Shown here: positions 35,707 to 44,756 of the stretch, piece after piece
How the letters are laid out: every line of letters begins with the position of its first letter
How positions within the stretch are numbered: the first letter of the stretch is position 1
Source: Alphaproteobacteria bacterium
Lineage (GTDB): Bacteria > Pseudomonadota > Alphaproteobacteria > DSM-16000 > Inquilinaceae
Direction: 5' to 3'
DNA length: 56,296 nt
Assembly (NCBI GenBank): GCA_028281985.1
Contig: JANQIU010000010.1
Coordinates: 1-56,296, forward strand
Program-made: the position numbers and the translations under genes
Notes under the pieces: generated by a model
The model's input: only the letters and a program-made list of their open reading frames with translations
Told to the model about the DNA's origin: nothing
Database searches by the model: none

Positions 35707-36710
35707 GCGTGGCGCCAGCGGCCGCGGCCGCGATCGATGCCGACCGGCCGACCCTGCACATCCGCTGCGGCTCGGATATCCGCGAGGGCCTGACCCAGGC
35801 CGGCTTCACCGGGGCGTTCCTGGAGGTTAGCGATCCGATCTGCCAGGGTCCGGTGCCGGATACCCGGGACCTGGCCGCCGTCCGGGCCGCCTTCATCGCC
35901 GATCGCTACGGCCTGACGCCGGAGGAGGCCCGCACCCGCCTGGACGCCGAGGCACGCGGGCTGGCCACGGCAGCGGAAGCCGGGCGGGTGGTGCTGTGGT
36001 TCGAGCACGACAGCTACGACCAGTTGATCCTGGCCCGCATCCTTGCCGGCTTCGCCACCGGGCGCCGCCCCCCGGCCCTGGAGCTGATCTGCCTGGACCA
36101 TTGGCCGGGGATCGACCGCTTCACCGGCCTGGGCCAGCTGGCGCCCGGCGATCTGCGCACCGCGTGGGACCGGCGCCGGCCGGTGACCGACGGGCTGCTG
36201 GCGCTCGGCACCCGCGTCTGGGACGCGCTGCGCCGGTTGGACCCGACGGCCCTCGGCGAACTCGCGACGTCCGGGACGCCGGACCTGCCGGTCATGGCCG
36301 GCGCGCTGACCCGGCATCTGCAGGAACTGCCGTGGACCGGCGACGGCCTGTCGCTGACCGAACGGCTGAGCCTACGGCGGCTCAAGGAGGGGCCGATGCC
36401 CGGCGGCCGGCTGTTCCATCATCTCGCAACCGCCGACGAGCCGCTGCCGTTCCTGGGCGACATCATGCATGCCGTCGTGCTGGAGGATCTGGCTGCCGCC
36501 CGTCAGCCGGCGGTGCACCGCACCGACGACGCGCCCTGGCCCCGGGGCCAGTACGCCCTGACCGATGCCGGACGCGCCGTGCTCGAAGGACAGCGCGACT
36601 GGCGCACCTGCGGCCCGCGCGAGCGCTGGCTCGGCGGCGTCCGCCTGGCAGCGGACACGCCCGATTGGCGCTGGGATCCCGGGTCGGCAACGGTGGCCCT
36701 GCGCGCGTAG
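35703..36710 (+). CDS. DUF1835 domain protein
   Basis: This encodes 335 aa. The N-terminus LHIRCGSDIREGLTQAGFTGAFLEVSDPICQGPVP is the DUF1835 pattern, with a later VVLWFEHDSYDQLILARIL. The C-terminal half is helical and Arg-rich, with winged-helix-like ALTDAGRAVLEG. Function is not established; the family occurs widely in soil and water proteobacteria. It is translationally coupled to pncA by a four-base overlap. Confidence 0.85.
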   Translation: MSVAPAAAAAIDADRPTLHIRCGSDIREGLTQAGFTGAFLEVSDPICQGPVPDTRDLAAVRAAFIADRYGLTPEEARTRLDAEARGLATAAEAGRVVLWFEHDSYDQLILARILAGFATGRRPPALELICLDHWPGIDRFTGLGQLAPGDLRTAWDRRRPVTDGLLALGTRVWDALRRLDPTALGELATSGTPDLPVMAGALTRHLQELPWTGDGLSLTERLSLRRLKEGPMPGGRLFHHLATADEPLPFLGDIMHAVVLEDLAAARQPAVHRTDDAPWPRGQYALTDAGRAVLEGQRDWRTCGPRERWLGGVRLAADTPDWRWDPGSATVALRA

Positions 36711-36725
36711 GCGCCGGGCCCGGCC

Positions 36726-37322
36726 TCAGGCCGGTTCGGTGTCGAAGGTCAGGCGCAGGATCGGGCGGTGCGGTTTGCGGCGGGCCACCTCGACGAAGCC
36801 GGCGTCCCGGTAGGCCGCCATGCTACCCATATAGGGCTGCTCCCAGCCGGTGCCGGGCGGCTTCCCGCCCTTCCAGTCCGGGAAAGCTTCGACGGCCGCC
36901 GCCCCCTGCCGCCGGGCGTGGTCGATCGCCGCGTCGATCAGGCGGCGCATCAGATGCCGGCCGCGCCAGTCGCGATGGACGAACAGGCAGGTGATCGCCC
37001 AGACATCCAGATCGTCGACCGGCTTCAGCACGGGCGAACGGGTCAGGCGCGGCGTGTCGGCCCGGGGCGCCAAGGCGATCCAGCCGACAGCCTGACGTTC
37101 GACATACGCCAGCAGGCCCGGCGCCGGCCCCGTGTCGGCCAGCGCCCGCATCGCCGACCGGTTGCCGGCATTGCCGTTGCGGGCGAAGGCCGACCCGGTC
37201 AGCCGCCAGTACATGCACCAGCAACTGTCGCGGGCGCCCTTCGGTCCGAACAGCGCCTCGAAATCCGCCCACCGGCCGGCCGTCAGCGGGTGGATGGCGA
37301 CATCAGTCGGCATGGCCGGCAC
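36726..37322 (-). CDS. GNAT-family N-acetyltransferase
   Basis: This encodes 198 aa. Features: DSCWCMYWRL near residue 32, a motif found in the GNAT subfamily with a Cys-x-Cys-Met-Tyr segment, then WAITCLFVHRDWRGRHLMRRLIDAAIDHARRQG (acetyl-CoA-binding strand-turn-helix) and YRDAGFVEVARRKPHRPILR. The substrate is unknown. Its start overlaps the end of the next gene upstream on the same strand by 20 bases, so the two acetyltransferases form one transcription unit. The start could also be the Met at residue 4. Confidence 0.85.
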   Translation of the reverse strand: MPAMPTDVAIHPLTAGRWADFEALFGPKGARDSCWCMYWRLTGSAFARNGNAGNRSAMRALADTGPAPGLLAYVERQAVGWIALAPRADTPRLTRSPVLKPVDDLDVWAITCLFVHRDWRGRHLMRRLIDAAIDHARRQGAAAVEAFPDWKGGKPPGTGWEQPYMGSMAAYRDAGFVEVARRKPHRPILRLTFDTEPA

Positions 37323-37875
37323 GGCGGTCGGCCCAGGCGTCCCGGTCCACCCGGTAGAGTACGTGCCGGTTCAGCCTGTCCTCCAGCGGCAGAAGCGGGT
37401 GGTCGAAATCATCTTCCGTCCGATGGGTCATGCCGATCCGTTCCATCACCCGGCGGGAGCGGTGGTTGATGACGGCGGTGAAGGACACGATTTCCGCCAG
37501 CCCCAGCGTATCGAACCCGTAGGCCACCGACGCGGCGGCCGCCTCCGTCGCGTAACCCTTGCCCCAATGGGGACTGGCCACCCGCCAGCCGACCTCGACA
37601 CAAGGGGTGAAATGGGCGGCGAAGCGCGGGCAGCTCAAACCGATGCTGCCGACAAAGGCGCCGGTGTCGCGTGCCTCAACGGCCCACAGGCCGAAGCCGC
37701 GCTCTGCGAAATGGGCACGGATGCGCGCCATCTGCGCATCGCTTTCCTCCCGGGTCAGCACCTTGGGCAGGAACTCGGCGATCCGCGGATCGGCGTTCAG
37801 GGCCGCAAACGGCGCCGCGTCCCGATCCTGCCAGGGCCGCAGGATCAGGCGGTCTGTCGTAACGGTAGGGTCCAT
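37303..37875 (-). CDS. RimJ/RimL-type GNAT acetyltransferase
   Basis: This encodes 190 aa. It opens TDRLILRPWQDRDAAPFAAL, the standard start of RimJ/RimL/Acetyltransf_3 enzymes, continues with FVGSIGLSC and VGWRVASPHWGKGYATEAAAASVAYGF for acetyl-CoA binding, and ends with INHRSRRVMERIGM. Such proteins acetylate N-termini of ribosomal proteins or small molecules. It is the first gene of the pair with the downstream GNAT (20-base overlap). The two are of different GNAT subfamilies, so they are not a recent duplication. Confidence 0.9.
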   Translation of the reverse strand: MDPTVTTDRLILRPWQDRDAAPFAALNADPRIAEFLPKVLTREESDAQMARIRAHFAERGFGLWAVEARDTGAFVGSIGLSCPRFAAHFTPCVEVGWRVASPHWGKGYATEAAAASVAYGFDTLGLAEIVSFTAVINHRSRRVMERIGMTHRTEDDFDHPLLPLEDRLNRHVLYRVDRDAWADRRAGHAD

Positions 37876-37937
37876 GGCCGGCGCAGATACGCCAGTTCGC
37901 CGCGGACGTCCACAGCCGGCAAAGCCCGAAAAGGCGA

Positions 37938-39137
37938 TCAGCCGGCGGCGTAGGTCAGATAGGCGCCGATACCGCCATTGCGCCAGGCGCGCGGGTCGGG
38001 TTCAGGCAGGTTGCCAGCCCGGTCCAACACCACGCCCAGGGCAGCGGCGACCATGTCCGCCTGACCGGGCTGCAGGTTGCAGGGGTCCATCTGGAACCAG
38101 CCCTGTTCGATCTCGTGGTCGCGCACGATCACCGACGGGTCGCCGTCGGCCAGCGCGGCGGCGATCGCCAGAGCCGAGGCACCGGCAACAGCCGGGTCCA
38201 CGTCGACGCGCAACCGGTCCAGGGGGTTGCCGGTCGGATCCGGGTTCAGCGTCGCCCGCACCCCAGGGCGCCCGGCCAGTGCCCGCTGCCACAGGTCGAG
38301 GGCGGCCCGCTCCTGCGCGCGGATGGCGGCGTGGTCGCGCCGGCCCCAGGCGCGCAGGGCCGCCATGGCGCCGAAGATCGATTCCTTGCCAACCTTCATC
38401 CCGCGGCCGATGCCCATGTTCTGAAGATAGGCGGCCCGCACCAGGTCGCGGGACCCGGCGACGATCCCGGCGGTCGGGCCGCCCAGGAACTTGTGGGCGG
38501 AATAGATGACCATATCGGCCCCGACGGCCAGGAAGCCGGTCAGGTCGTATTCCGACGCCGCATCGACGATCACCGGCACGCCGCGCCCGCGGCAGATGTC
38601 GACGAAGTCGGGCAGCGGGATCTGGCCGTACTCGACCACATGGTGGGACACCACATAGACGGCCGCGGCCGTCTGCTCGCCGATCGCGCCGGCCAGCTGG
38701 TGGTCCAGCACCTGGGTGGACTGGCCGACCGGCACGACGGTCGCGCCGGCCAGGCGGATCGACTGGTCGACCGGGGCGCCGTAGTGGCACAGATGCCCAG
38801 CCTGGACGACCACCTGCGCGCGCATGCCCGTCACATCCGGGAGTTGTTCCGCCTTGGCCGGATCCACGCCGGTCATGGTGCCGGCGGCGGCCAGGGTGAT
38901 CCCGGCACTGGCCGAGGCGGTGATGAAGCCGGCCTCCGCCCCGGTGGCCTCGGTGATGACCTCCCCCGCCCGGGCCTGCAGCTCATGCATCCTGACGAAG
39001 CGGGGCATGATGTCCGCCACGGCGGCTACCGCGTCCGGGACGGCGATCGAGGCGCCCAGGCTGGTCATGGTCCCCGACACGTTGATAACCGAGGTCAGGC
39101 CGTTCTGCTTGTAGAAAGCCGTCCAATCTTCAGCCAT
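37938..39137 (-). CDS. SelA-like PLP-dependent enzyme (D-glucosaminate-6-phosphate ammonia-lyase type)
   Basis: This encodes 399 aa from MAEDWTAFYK; GGAG lies about 12 bases upstream. It belongs to the SelA/DgaE group: INVSGTMTSLGAS near residue 18, ITASASAGITLAAAGTMTG, VPVIVDAASEYDL with the PLP-pyridine Asp192, and SAHKFLGGPTAG with the Schiff-base Lys216. It lacks the N-terminal domain of selenocysteine synthase. Characterised relatives eliminate ammonia from sugar amino acids such as D-glucosaminate-6-phosphate. It is transcribed away from the IclR regulator gene, and a palindrome shared with the transporter promoter lies between them. Confidence 0.85.
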   Translation of the reverse strand: MAEDWTAFYKQNGLTSVINVSGTMTSLGASIAVPDAVAAVADIMPRFVRMHELQARAGEVITEATGAEAGFITASASAGITLAAAGTMTGVDPAKAEQLPDVTGMRAQVVVQAGHLCHYGAPVDQSIRLAGATVVPVGQSTQVLDHQLAGAIGEQTAAAVYVVSHHVVEYGQIPLPDFVDICRGRGVPVIVDAASEYDLTGFLAVGADMVIYSAHKFLGGPTAGIVAGSRDLVRAAYLQNMGIGRGMKVGKESIFGAMAALRAWGRRDHAAIRAQERAALDLWQRALAGRPGVRATLNPDPTGNPLDRLRVDVDPAVAGASALAIAAALADGDPSVIVRDHEIEQGWFQMDPCNLQPGQADMVAAALGVVLDRAGNLPEPDPRAWRNGGIGAYLTYAAG

Positions 39138-39168
39138 GACGGGTGAACTCCGGGGTTGAGCAGGCCGG

Positions 39169-39188
39169 ACTTCCGCTATAAGGGAAGT
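39169..39188. promoter_or_regulatory. Candidate IclR operator, iclR/selA-like divergent promoter
   Basis: The palindrome ACTTCC-N8-GGAAGT has perfect 6-bp arms, with spacer GCTATAAG, in the 82-base gap between the divergent SelA-like and IclR starts. The same core, TTCC-NNTATAAN-GGAA, occurs at 47575-47590. Placement and repetition suggest an IclR binding site; this is inference. Confidence 0.6.
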
Positions 39189-39219
39189 GTCGGCCATATC
39201 GGAAAGCAGAAACACACAG

Positions 39220-39993
39220 ATGACCGTCGCCAAGCCGCGTAGCCGGGTCAGCGGGATCGACCGCACCCTTCAGATCCTGGATTTCCTGAGCGAGCGAGGC
39301 GAGTCCGCCAGTGCCTACGACATCGCCAAATCGGTCGGGGCGCCGGTGTCGACCATCTACGCCCTGGTCGACGAGCTGGTCGACCGGCAGGTGCTGATGC
39401 GGGCCGACGGCAACGGCATCTGGCTGGGGCCGCGGCTGTTCCGCTACGGGCTGGCCTTCGAAAGCGGCGCGGACGTGCTGATCGAAGCCAAGCGGGAAAT
39501 GGAGCGCCTGTCCCGCCAGGTCGGCGAAACGGTCCAGATCTGCGTCCGCGACGAAGGCATGATGGTGGTGGCCGCCATGGCCGACGGTGCCGGGCATTTC
39601 CGCATCTCGTCGGATGTGGGCACGCGGGTGCCGCTGAACTGGACCGCGTCGGGCCGGCTGCTGGTGGGCCATCTGCCCGACGGCGAGCGGGAACGGGTGT
39701 TCGCGCAAGTCGGCCGCCGGTCGCCGACCGGCAAGGCCGAAACCGACCCCGCGCGCCTGGCCCGGCAGGCCGGGGCCGATTTCCGCAATCGGCTGGCGGT
39801 GCAGCTCGGCGCCTCGGACTTCGCGGTGGCCTGCATCGCCGCGCCGATCCGCAACACCGACGGCCAGTGCGTGGCGACGATTTCCATCGTTTCGGCCGAA
39901 TCCAAGGCGGAGGCCAATCTGGACGCCTACGGCCAGGCGGTGCGCGACGGCGCCGGCCGGATCGAGCGATCGCTGGGCTGGGCCTCGGAGTAA
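39220..39993 (+). CDS. IclR-family transcriptional regulator
   Basis: This encodes 257 aa, starting at MTVAKPRSRVSG; a GTG start at 39187 would lie inside the operator and is less likely. The N-terminal winged helix (about 8-70) has IDRTLQILDFLSERGESASAYDIAKSVGAPVSTIYALVDELV. The C-terminal GAF-like effector domain has PLNWTASGRLLVGHLPD and CIAAPIRN. It is the only clear regulator in the island, sits next to one of the two matching palindromes, and therefore probably controls the SelA-like gene and the transporters. Ligand unknown. Confidence 0.9.
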   Translation: MTVAKPRSRVSGIDRTLQILDFLSERGESASAYDIAKSVGAPVSTIYALVDELVDRQVLMRADGNGIWLGPRLFRYGLAFESGADVLIEAKREMERLSRQVGETVQICVRDEGMMVVAAMADGAGHFRISSDVGTRVPLNWTASGRLLVGHLPDGERERVFAQVGRRSPTGKAETDPARLARQAGADFRNRLAVQLGASDFAVACIAAPIRNTDGQCVATISIVSAESKAEANLDAYGQAVRDGAGRIERSLGWASE

Positions 39994-40030
39994 ACCAGGG
40001 TCAGCCGACATCGCTAGCCGCCCGCTGAAG

Positions 40031-40216
40031 CCCTCCCCCTTGATGGGGGAGGGTTGGGTGGGGGTGATGTCTGACGTCGCTTGGCGGTGGGTCGTAGCGA
40101 GACCTGCCTGAGATACGCAACGCACCGCTTGCGGCGCCTGGGAATGCCAATCGTGATTGCTGAGGAAGAACGGCGGCATCACCCCCACCCGAGCCCTCCC
40201 CCATCAAGGGGGAGGG
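40031..40216. repeat. REPIN-like pair of inverted GC-rich hairpins, copy A
   Basis: The first unit (40031-40069) begins with the hairpin CCCTCCCCC-TTGAT-GGGGGAGGG. The second unit (40177-40216) is its near-exact reverse complement, so the whole element forms a long stem with about 107 bases between units. It lies between the convergent stops of the IclR gene and the RidA gene, where it could terminate both. It shares its sequence with copies at 45790 and 49097. The 277-base gap holds no other feature. Confidence 0.85.
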
Positions 40217-40270
40217 ACCATTGAGGGAAGACGCCTGCTCGCGCGATCCTGACGATGCGCAAACGCAACA

Positions 40271-40738
40271 TCACGCCGGCTCGACTTCGAAGATCGCTTC
40301 GATTTCCACGGTGATGTTGTTGGGCAGCGAACCGACGCCGATGGCCGAGCGGGCATGGGCGCCGCGGGGACCCAGCATCTCGTCGAACAGGTCGGAACAG
40401 CCGTTGATGACCTTGGGGTGCTCGGCGAAATCCGGGGTGGCGTTGACCATGCCGAACAGCTTGGCCACGCGGCGCACCCGCGACAGGCTGCCGAGCTCGT
40501 CCCGAACGATCGCCAGCAGGTTCAGACCGACCAGCCGGGCATGGCCGTAGGCCTCGGCCACCGACACCTCCGCGCCCACCTTGCCGGTGTGCAGCCGCCC
40601 GTCCGGCTCCACCGGTCCCTGGCCGGAGACGAACAGCAGGTCGCCGACGCGGGCGCAGCCGACGAAATTGCCCACCGGGGCCGGCCCCCGGGGCGGCAGC
40701 AGGGCGTCGATGGTTTCGGCTTCGGCGGTCATGGGCAT
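40271..40738 (-). CDS. RidA-family enamine/imine deaminase
   Basis: This encodes 155 aa. LLFVSGQGPVEPDGRLHTGKVG, GVGSLPNNITVEIEAIFEVE and the Arg in HARSAIGVG, which binds the substrate carboxylate, are the YjgF/RidA signature. The enzyme hydrolyses reactive enamines or imines such as 2-aminoacrylate released by PLP enzymes, giving ketoacids and ammonia. It is the last gene of the peptide-transporter operon (29 bases after the ATPase gene). Its presence alongside a SelA-like PLP enzyme suggests an enamine intermediate in the pathway. Confidence 0.9.
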   Translation of the reverse strand: MPMTAEAETIDALLPPRGPAPVGNFVGCARVGDLLFVSGQGPVEPDGRLHTGKVGAEVSVAEAYGHARLVGLNLLAIVRDELGSLSRVRRVAKLFGMVNATPDFAEHPKVINGCSDLFDEMLGPRGAHARSAIGVGSLPNNITVEIEAIFEVEPA

Positions 40739-40767
40739 CTTCTTGGTTGGCGGCGGAAGCGGAGCGG

Positions 40768-41727
40768 TCAGATTTCGCCCAGGCGCAGACAGGCGGCCAT
40801 ATGGCGGTCCCCCACCAGCCGCTGCTCAGGGACCTGCGACCGGCAGGCATCCCGGCTGTGCCGGCAGCGGGTATGGAAGACGCAGCCCGACGGCGGCGAC
40901 AGCGGGCTGGGGATATCGCCCTGCAGGATCTCGCGTTCCACCTGCGCATCGGGGTCGGCGACGGGTGACGAGGACAGCAGGGCGCGGGTGTAAGGGTGGC
41001 TGGGTGTCGCGTAGACCCGGGTCGCCGGCCCCCGTTCCATCACCCGGCCGAGATAGAGCACCACCACCTCGTCGCAGAGATACTCCACCACCGACAGATC
41101 GTGGGCGATGAACAGCAGGGTCAGGCCGCGGCGGTCGCACAGGTCCTGCATCAGGTTCAGGATCTGCGCCTGGACCGAGACATCCAGGGCCGACACGGAT
41201 TCGTCGGCGACGATGAATTCCGGTTCCACCGCCAGGGCGCGGGCAATGCCGATCCGCTGGCGCTGGCCGCCGGAGAATTCATGGGGAAACCGGCTCATCT
41301 GGTCGGGGCTCAGGCCGACCTCCTCCAGCAGGCCGGCGACCAGGTCCAGCCGTTCCGCCCGGTTGCGGCCGATGCCGTGGGCCGACAGGGCTTCGCCGAT
41401 GATGTCGCGCACCCGCATCCGCGGGTTCAGGCTGGAATACGGGTCCTGGAAGATGATCTGCATGCGCTTGCGCATGGCCTTCAAGGCCCGGGCGCGCAGT
41501 TCGGTGACCTCGATCCCGTCGAACAGGATGCTGCCGGCGGTCGGTTCGATCAGCCGCAGAAGGCATCGGCCCAGCGTCGTCTTGCCCGACCCGGATTCGC
41601 CGACGAGCCCGACCACCGCCCCGCGCGGGATGTCGAAGCTGACATCGTTGAGCGCCTGCACCCGCCCGCCCGGTGTCGGGAAGGCCTTGGTGAGGCCGGT
41701 CAGGCGGATCAGCGGATCGGCCGGCAT
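40768..41727 (-). CDS. Peptide-type ABC transporter ATPase, DppF-like
   Basis: This encodes 319 aa; the start ATG shares one base with the stop of the preceding ATPase gene (TGATG). Motifs: Walker A GESGSGKTTLGR (residues about 39-50), Q-loop FQDPYSSLNPR, signature FSGGQRQRIGIARAL, Walker B FIVADESVSALD and switch His in IAHDLSVV. The C-terminal oligopeptide-type extension includes CVFHTRCRHSRDAC, a likely Fe-S cluster Cys set. It energises import together with the other five operon proteins. Confidence 0.95.
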   Translation of the reverse strand: MPADPLIRLTGLTKAFPTPGGRVQALNDVSFDIPRGAVVGLVGESGSGKTTLGRCLLRLIEPTAGSILFDGIEVTELRARALKAMRKRMQIIFQDPYSSLNPRMRVRDIIGEALSAHGIGRNRAERLDLVAGLLEEVGLSPDQMSRFPHEFSGGQRQRIGIARALAVEPEFIVADESVSALDVSVQAQILNLMQDLCDRRGLTLLFIAHDLSVVEYLCDEVVVLYLGRVMERGPATRVYATPSHPYTRALLSSSPVADPDAQVEREILQGDIPSPLSPPSGCVFHTRCRHSRDACRSQVPEQRLVGDRHMAACLRLGEI

Positions 41728-42758
41728 CACGCGGTTCCCGATTTCCAGCAGCGGCTGAGGTGACCGTCGCCGATCCGGTCCAGTGACATCGGCTGCCGGC
41801 AGCGGTCTTCGGCCAGGGTGCAGCGGGGCGCGAAGGCGCAGCCGTCCGGCATGGCGTAGAGCGACGGCACCGTGCCGCGGATCGGCGTCAGGCGGCGGCG
41901 CCCGCCGACCCCGTCCAGGTCTCGCCGGGCATTGGGGATCGAGGCCAGCAGCGCCCGGGTGTAGGGGTGGCTGGGACGGTTGAACAGCGTGCGCACCGGT
42001 GCCTGTTCGACGGCCTCGCCGGCATACATGACCGAGACGTCGTCGGCGATCTCCGCCACCACGCCCATATCGTGGGTGATGAACAGGATCGACATGCCGA
42101 ATTCGCGCTGCAGGCGTTTCAGCAGCTCCAGGATCTGCGCCTGAATGGTCACGTCCAGCGCCGTCGTCGGCTCGTCGGCGATCAGCAGCGAGGGGTTGCA
42201 GGCCAGCGCCATGGCGATCATGACCCGCTGGCGCATACCGCCGGACAGATGGTGCGGATAGTCGTGCAGCCGGCGGTCGGCCGCCGGGATCTCCACGATC
42301 TCCAGCATCTCCCGGGCACGCTGCAAGGCCTTGCTGCGGGACACGTCCAGGTGCAGCCGCACCATCTCGGCTATCTGGTCGCCGACCGTGAACAAAGGGT
42401 TCAGGGAGGTCATCGGCTCCTGGAAGATCATCGCGATCTCCCGCCCGCGGATCTGCCGCATGGTCCGGGCATCGGCACCGGCCAGATCGACCACCCGGCC
42501 GGTCGACAGGCGGTAGTGGATCGCGCCTTCGACGATTTCGCCGGGATGCGCCAGCAGGCGCAGGATCGACAGCGCCGTCACCGACTTGCCGGAGCCCGAT
42601 TCGCCGACGATGGCCAGCGTCTTCGATTTGCCCAGCGCAAAGGTGACATCGCGAATCGCCTTGGCGGTGCGCCGCTTGTAGACGAAATGCGTGCTGAGCC
42701 GGTCGACGCCCAGCACGACGTCGTCGGCCAGGACGCCGGCAGGGGCAGGCGGCGTCAC
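41727..42758 (-). CDS. Peptide-type ABC transporter ATPase, DppD-like
   Basis: This encodes 343 aa from a GTG at 42758 that overlaps the amidohydrolase stop by four bases (GTGA). A longer in-frame extension lies within the amidohydrolase gene and is junk. Motifs: Walker [15 protein letters not shown]-loop [10 protein letters not shown], signature [15 protein letters not shown], Walker [13 protein letters not shown], switch His in ITHDMG, and the Cys-rich C-terminus [14 protein letters not shown]. It pairs with DppF-like in one importer. Confidence 0.95.
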   Translation of the reverse strand: MTPPAPAGVLADDVVLGVDRLSTHFVYKRRTAKAIRDVTFALGKSKTLAIVGESGSGKSVTALSILRLLAHPGEIVEGAIHYRLSTGRVVDLAGADARTMRQIRGREIAMIFQEPMTSLNPLFTVGDQIAEMVRLHLDVSRSKALQRAREMLEIVEIPAADRRLHDYPHHLSGGMRQRVMIAMALACNPSLLIADEPTTALDVTIQAQILELLKRLQREFGMSILFITHDMGVVAEIADDVSVMYAGEAVEQAPVRTLFNRPSHPYTRALLASIPNARRDLDGVGGRRRLTPIRGTVPSLYAMPDGCAFAPRCTLAEDRCRQPMSLDRIGDGHLSRCWKSGTA

Positions 42759-43888
42759 GACCCGGCCTCCCGCGGCCGCAGCGATGCCGGCCAATGGTCG
42801 GCGCCGATGACCGCCCCGCAGGGTTCGAACCGGCGGGTGATGCGTGCCTGGGCCCCCAGGCTGTCGGTCGCCACCTCGTCGCAATCCACCAGGTCGAACA
42901 GGGTGAAGTCGGCGCGGGCGCCGGGGGCGAGCCCGTCGTCGGGCAACCCCAGAACCGAGCGCGGCCGGTTGGTAACCGCCTGGACGCATTGATCGAACCC
43001 CAGCCCCACGCTGAGCAGCTTCGACATCGTGGTCGCCAGGTCGTGCACCGGCCCCTGCAGGTTCCGGCCATGCAGATCGGTGGAGACGGAGAACGGGATC
43101 AGCCCCTCGCCGATCGCGCGTTCGGCCACGGCGAAACTGTAGGACGCAGCGCCGTGGCCGATATCCATCCGCACGCCCCGGTCGGCCAGCCGCTTGGCCT
43201 GGGCCATCAGGGCCGGCGTGTCGGCGATCGATCCGGCGTCCTTGCCGTTGAAGCAGTGGGTCAGGATGTCGCCCGGGGCCAGGATCTCCATGACCTCGTC
43301 GATCAGCGGCGGCGGCTCGCCCACATGCACCATCAACGGCATGCCCAGGATCTCCGCCACCCGCTTGGCGATCTTGGCCGGGGCCAGCCCCCAGGTGCCG
43401 ACGATGACGCCGCTGGCCCGCACCTTGATGCCGCAGATCACGTCCCGGTTGGCTTCGGCCACCGCCAGCGTGCGATCGATGTCGATGGACCGGGTGTCGA
43501 TCAGTTCCGGCACCCGGTTGCAGGCGACGAGGCCGATCGACCCGATATTGAGGAACGCCTTGATCGTCTCCGGCCGCGGCTCGATGACATAGGCGCGCAG
43601 CCCGTGGAAGCTAGCCTCGCCCGCCGACCCGGCGTCGGCCATGGCGGTGACGCCCCGGGCGACCCCGGCTTCCGCCGCCGGGATCGAGATGTCGGTGCCG
43701 CCGTACCACACATGGACATGCAGATCGCACCAGCCGGGCGAAAGCCACGACCCGCCGCCGTCGATCACCGTGGCATCGGGTACCGGGTCGGCACTGACCC
43801 GCCCGTCGGCATCGATATGGATGTCGCGCAGATCGGCGCCGCCGGCGAAGCCGACCGGACGCACTTGGGTCAGGGTCAGGGCACCCAT
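42755..43888 (-). CDS. Amidohydrolase, Atu3266/EF0837-type deacetylase
   Basis: This encodes 377 aa from MGALTL; a longer start at 43930 would overlap the permease gene. The binuclear amidohydrolase set is complete: DLHVHVWYGGTD with His57 and His59, CGIKVRASG with Lys155 (the carboxylated bridging Lys), MVHVGEPPP with His188, LTHCFNGKDAG with His211, and SVSTDLHGR with Asp271. This matches the deacetylase/dihydroorotase-like subgroup acting on N-acetyl or acyl D-amino-acid-type substrates. It is embedded between the permease and the ATPases of the transporter, which strongly links it to the imported compound. Confidence 0.88.
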   Translation of the reverse strand: MGALTLTQVRPVGFAGGADLRDIHIDADGRVSADPVPDATVIDGGGSWLSPGWCDLHVHVWYGGTDISIPAAEAGVARGVTAMADAGSAGEASFHGLRAYVIEPRPETIKAFLNIGSIGLVACNRVPELIDTRSIDIDRTLAVAEANRDVICGIKVRASGVIVGTWGLAPAKIAKRVAEILGMPLMVHVGEPPPLIDEVMEILAPGDILTHCFNGKDAGSIADTPALMAQAKRLADRGVRMDIGHGAASYSFAVAERAIGEGLIPFSVSTDLHGRNLQGPVHDLATTMSKLLSVGLGFDQCVQAVTNRPRSVLGLPDDGLAPGARADFTLFDLVDCDEVATDSLGAQARITRRFEPCGAVIGADHWPASLRPREAGS

Positions 43889-43892
43889 CGGC

Positions 43893-44747
43893 CTACAGTT
43901 CCTTGGAGATGCGAGGGTCCAGGGCGTCACGCAGGCCGTCGCCGGCGATCTGCAACGACAATACGCACAACGTGATGGCGATGCCGGGGAACAGGATCAG
44001 CCAGTCCGCCGTCCCGACATACTGGCGGGCGGCGTTGATCATCGTGCCCCAGGTCGGCGTCGCCGGGTCGACTCCGACGCCGAGGAACGACAGCCCGGCT
44101 TCCGCCAACATGGCATAGGCGAAGATGAACGTCGCCTGGACGATGATGGGCGAGACCATGTTGCGCAGCACATGGTGCACCAGCACGCGCGGGGTCGACA
44201 CGCCCAGGGCGCGGGCGGCCTCGACATAGGGCAGCTCGCGGATCACCAGGGTCGACGCCCGCACCACCCGGGCGATGCGCGGTGCGTAGACCACGGCCAG
44301 CGCCAGGATGACGTTGACCAGCGACCCGCCCAGGGCGGCCACCAGCGCGATCGCCAGCAGGATATCCGGGAAGGCCATCATCGCGTCGATCAACCGCGAC
44401 ACCGGCGGATCCAGCCGGCGGAAGAACCCGCCGATCAGTCCCAGCGCAATGCCGATCAGCGACGCCAACGCGGCGACCCCCAGACCGACGGTCAGCGACA
44501 CCCGCCCGGCATAGATCAGGCGCGAGAAGGTATCGCGGCCGAACTCGTCGGTGCCCAACCACCAGTCCGCCCCCGGCGGGGTCAGCCGGTCGCGGATCGA
44601 CATGGCGTCGGGGTCGTATGGCGCCAGCAGCGGCGCGAACACCGCCGCGACACCGACCACCGCCAGGATGACGAGGCCGACGGCCACCGACCGGCGCTGG
44701 GTCAGCGTGCGCCAGAGGCTGGTTTCCATGGGAGCGGTTCCGGCCAT
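43893..44747 (-). CDS. Peptide-type ABC transporter permease, DppC-like
   Basis: This encodes 284 aa. The N-terminal helix (VAVGLVILAVVGVAAVFAPLLAPYDP) and LGTDEFGRDTFSRLIYAGRVSL are the DppC/OppC hallmarks, followed by the cytoplasmic coupling loop with EAARALGVSTPRVLVHHVLRN. It forms the translocation pore with the DppB-like protein. It lies 9 bases after the DppB-like gene and 4 bases before the amidohydrolase start. Confidence 0.95.
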   Translation of the reverse strand: MAGTAPMETSLWRTLTQRRSVAVGLVILAVVGVAAVFAPLLAPYDPDAMSIRDRLTPPGADWWLGTDEFGRDTFSRLIYAGRVSLTVGLGVAALASLIGIALGLIGGFFRRLDPPVSRLIDAMMAFPDILLAIALVAALGGSLVNVILALAVVYAPRIARVVRASTLVIRELPYVEAARALGVSTPRVLVHHVLRNMVSPIIVQATFIFAYAMLAEAGLSFLGVGVDPATPTWGTMINAARQYVGTADWLILFPGIAITLCVLSLQIAGDGLRDALDPRISKEL

Positions 44748-44756
44748 CGCGCGCCC

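Noticed and set aside
39169-39174. GTG at 39187 as start of the IclR gene
   Set aside because: It would place the start inside the palindrome. The ATG at 39220 is closer to the usual distance before the winged helix.
40768-42758. Two ATPases as a recent tandem duplication
   Set aside because: They are different DppD-like and DppF-like types with distinct Q-loops and signatures, the normal pair of a peptide-type importer.
40768-43071. A single 767-aa frame that would fuse extra sequence to the DppF-like ATPase
   Set aside because: Only the last 319 residues form a protein. The upstream part is an out-of-frame reading of the amidohydrolase and DppD-like genes. The ATG at 41727 overlaps the preceding stop, as expected for a coupled start.
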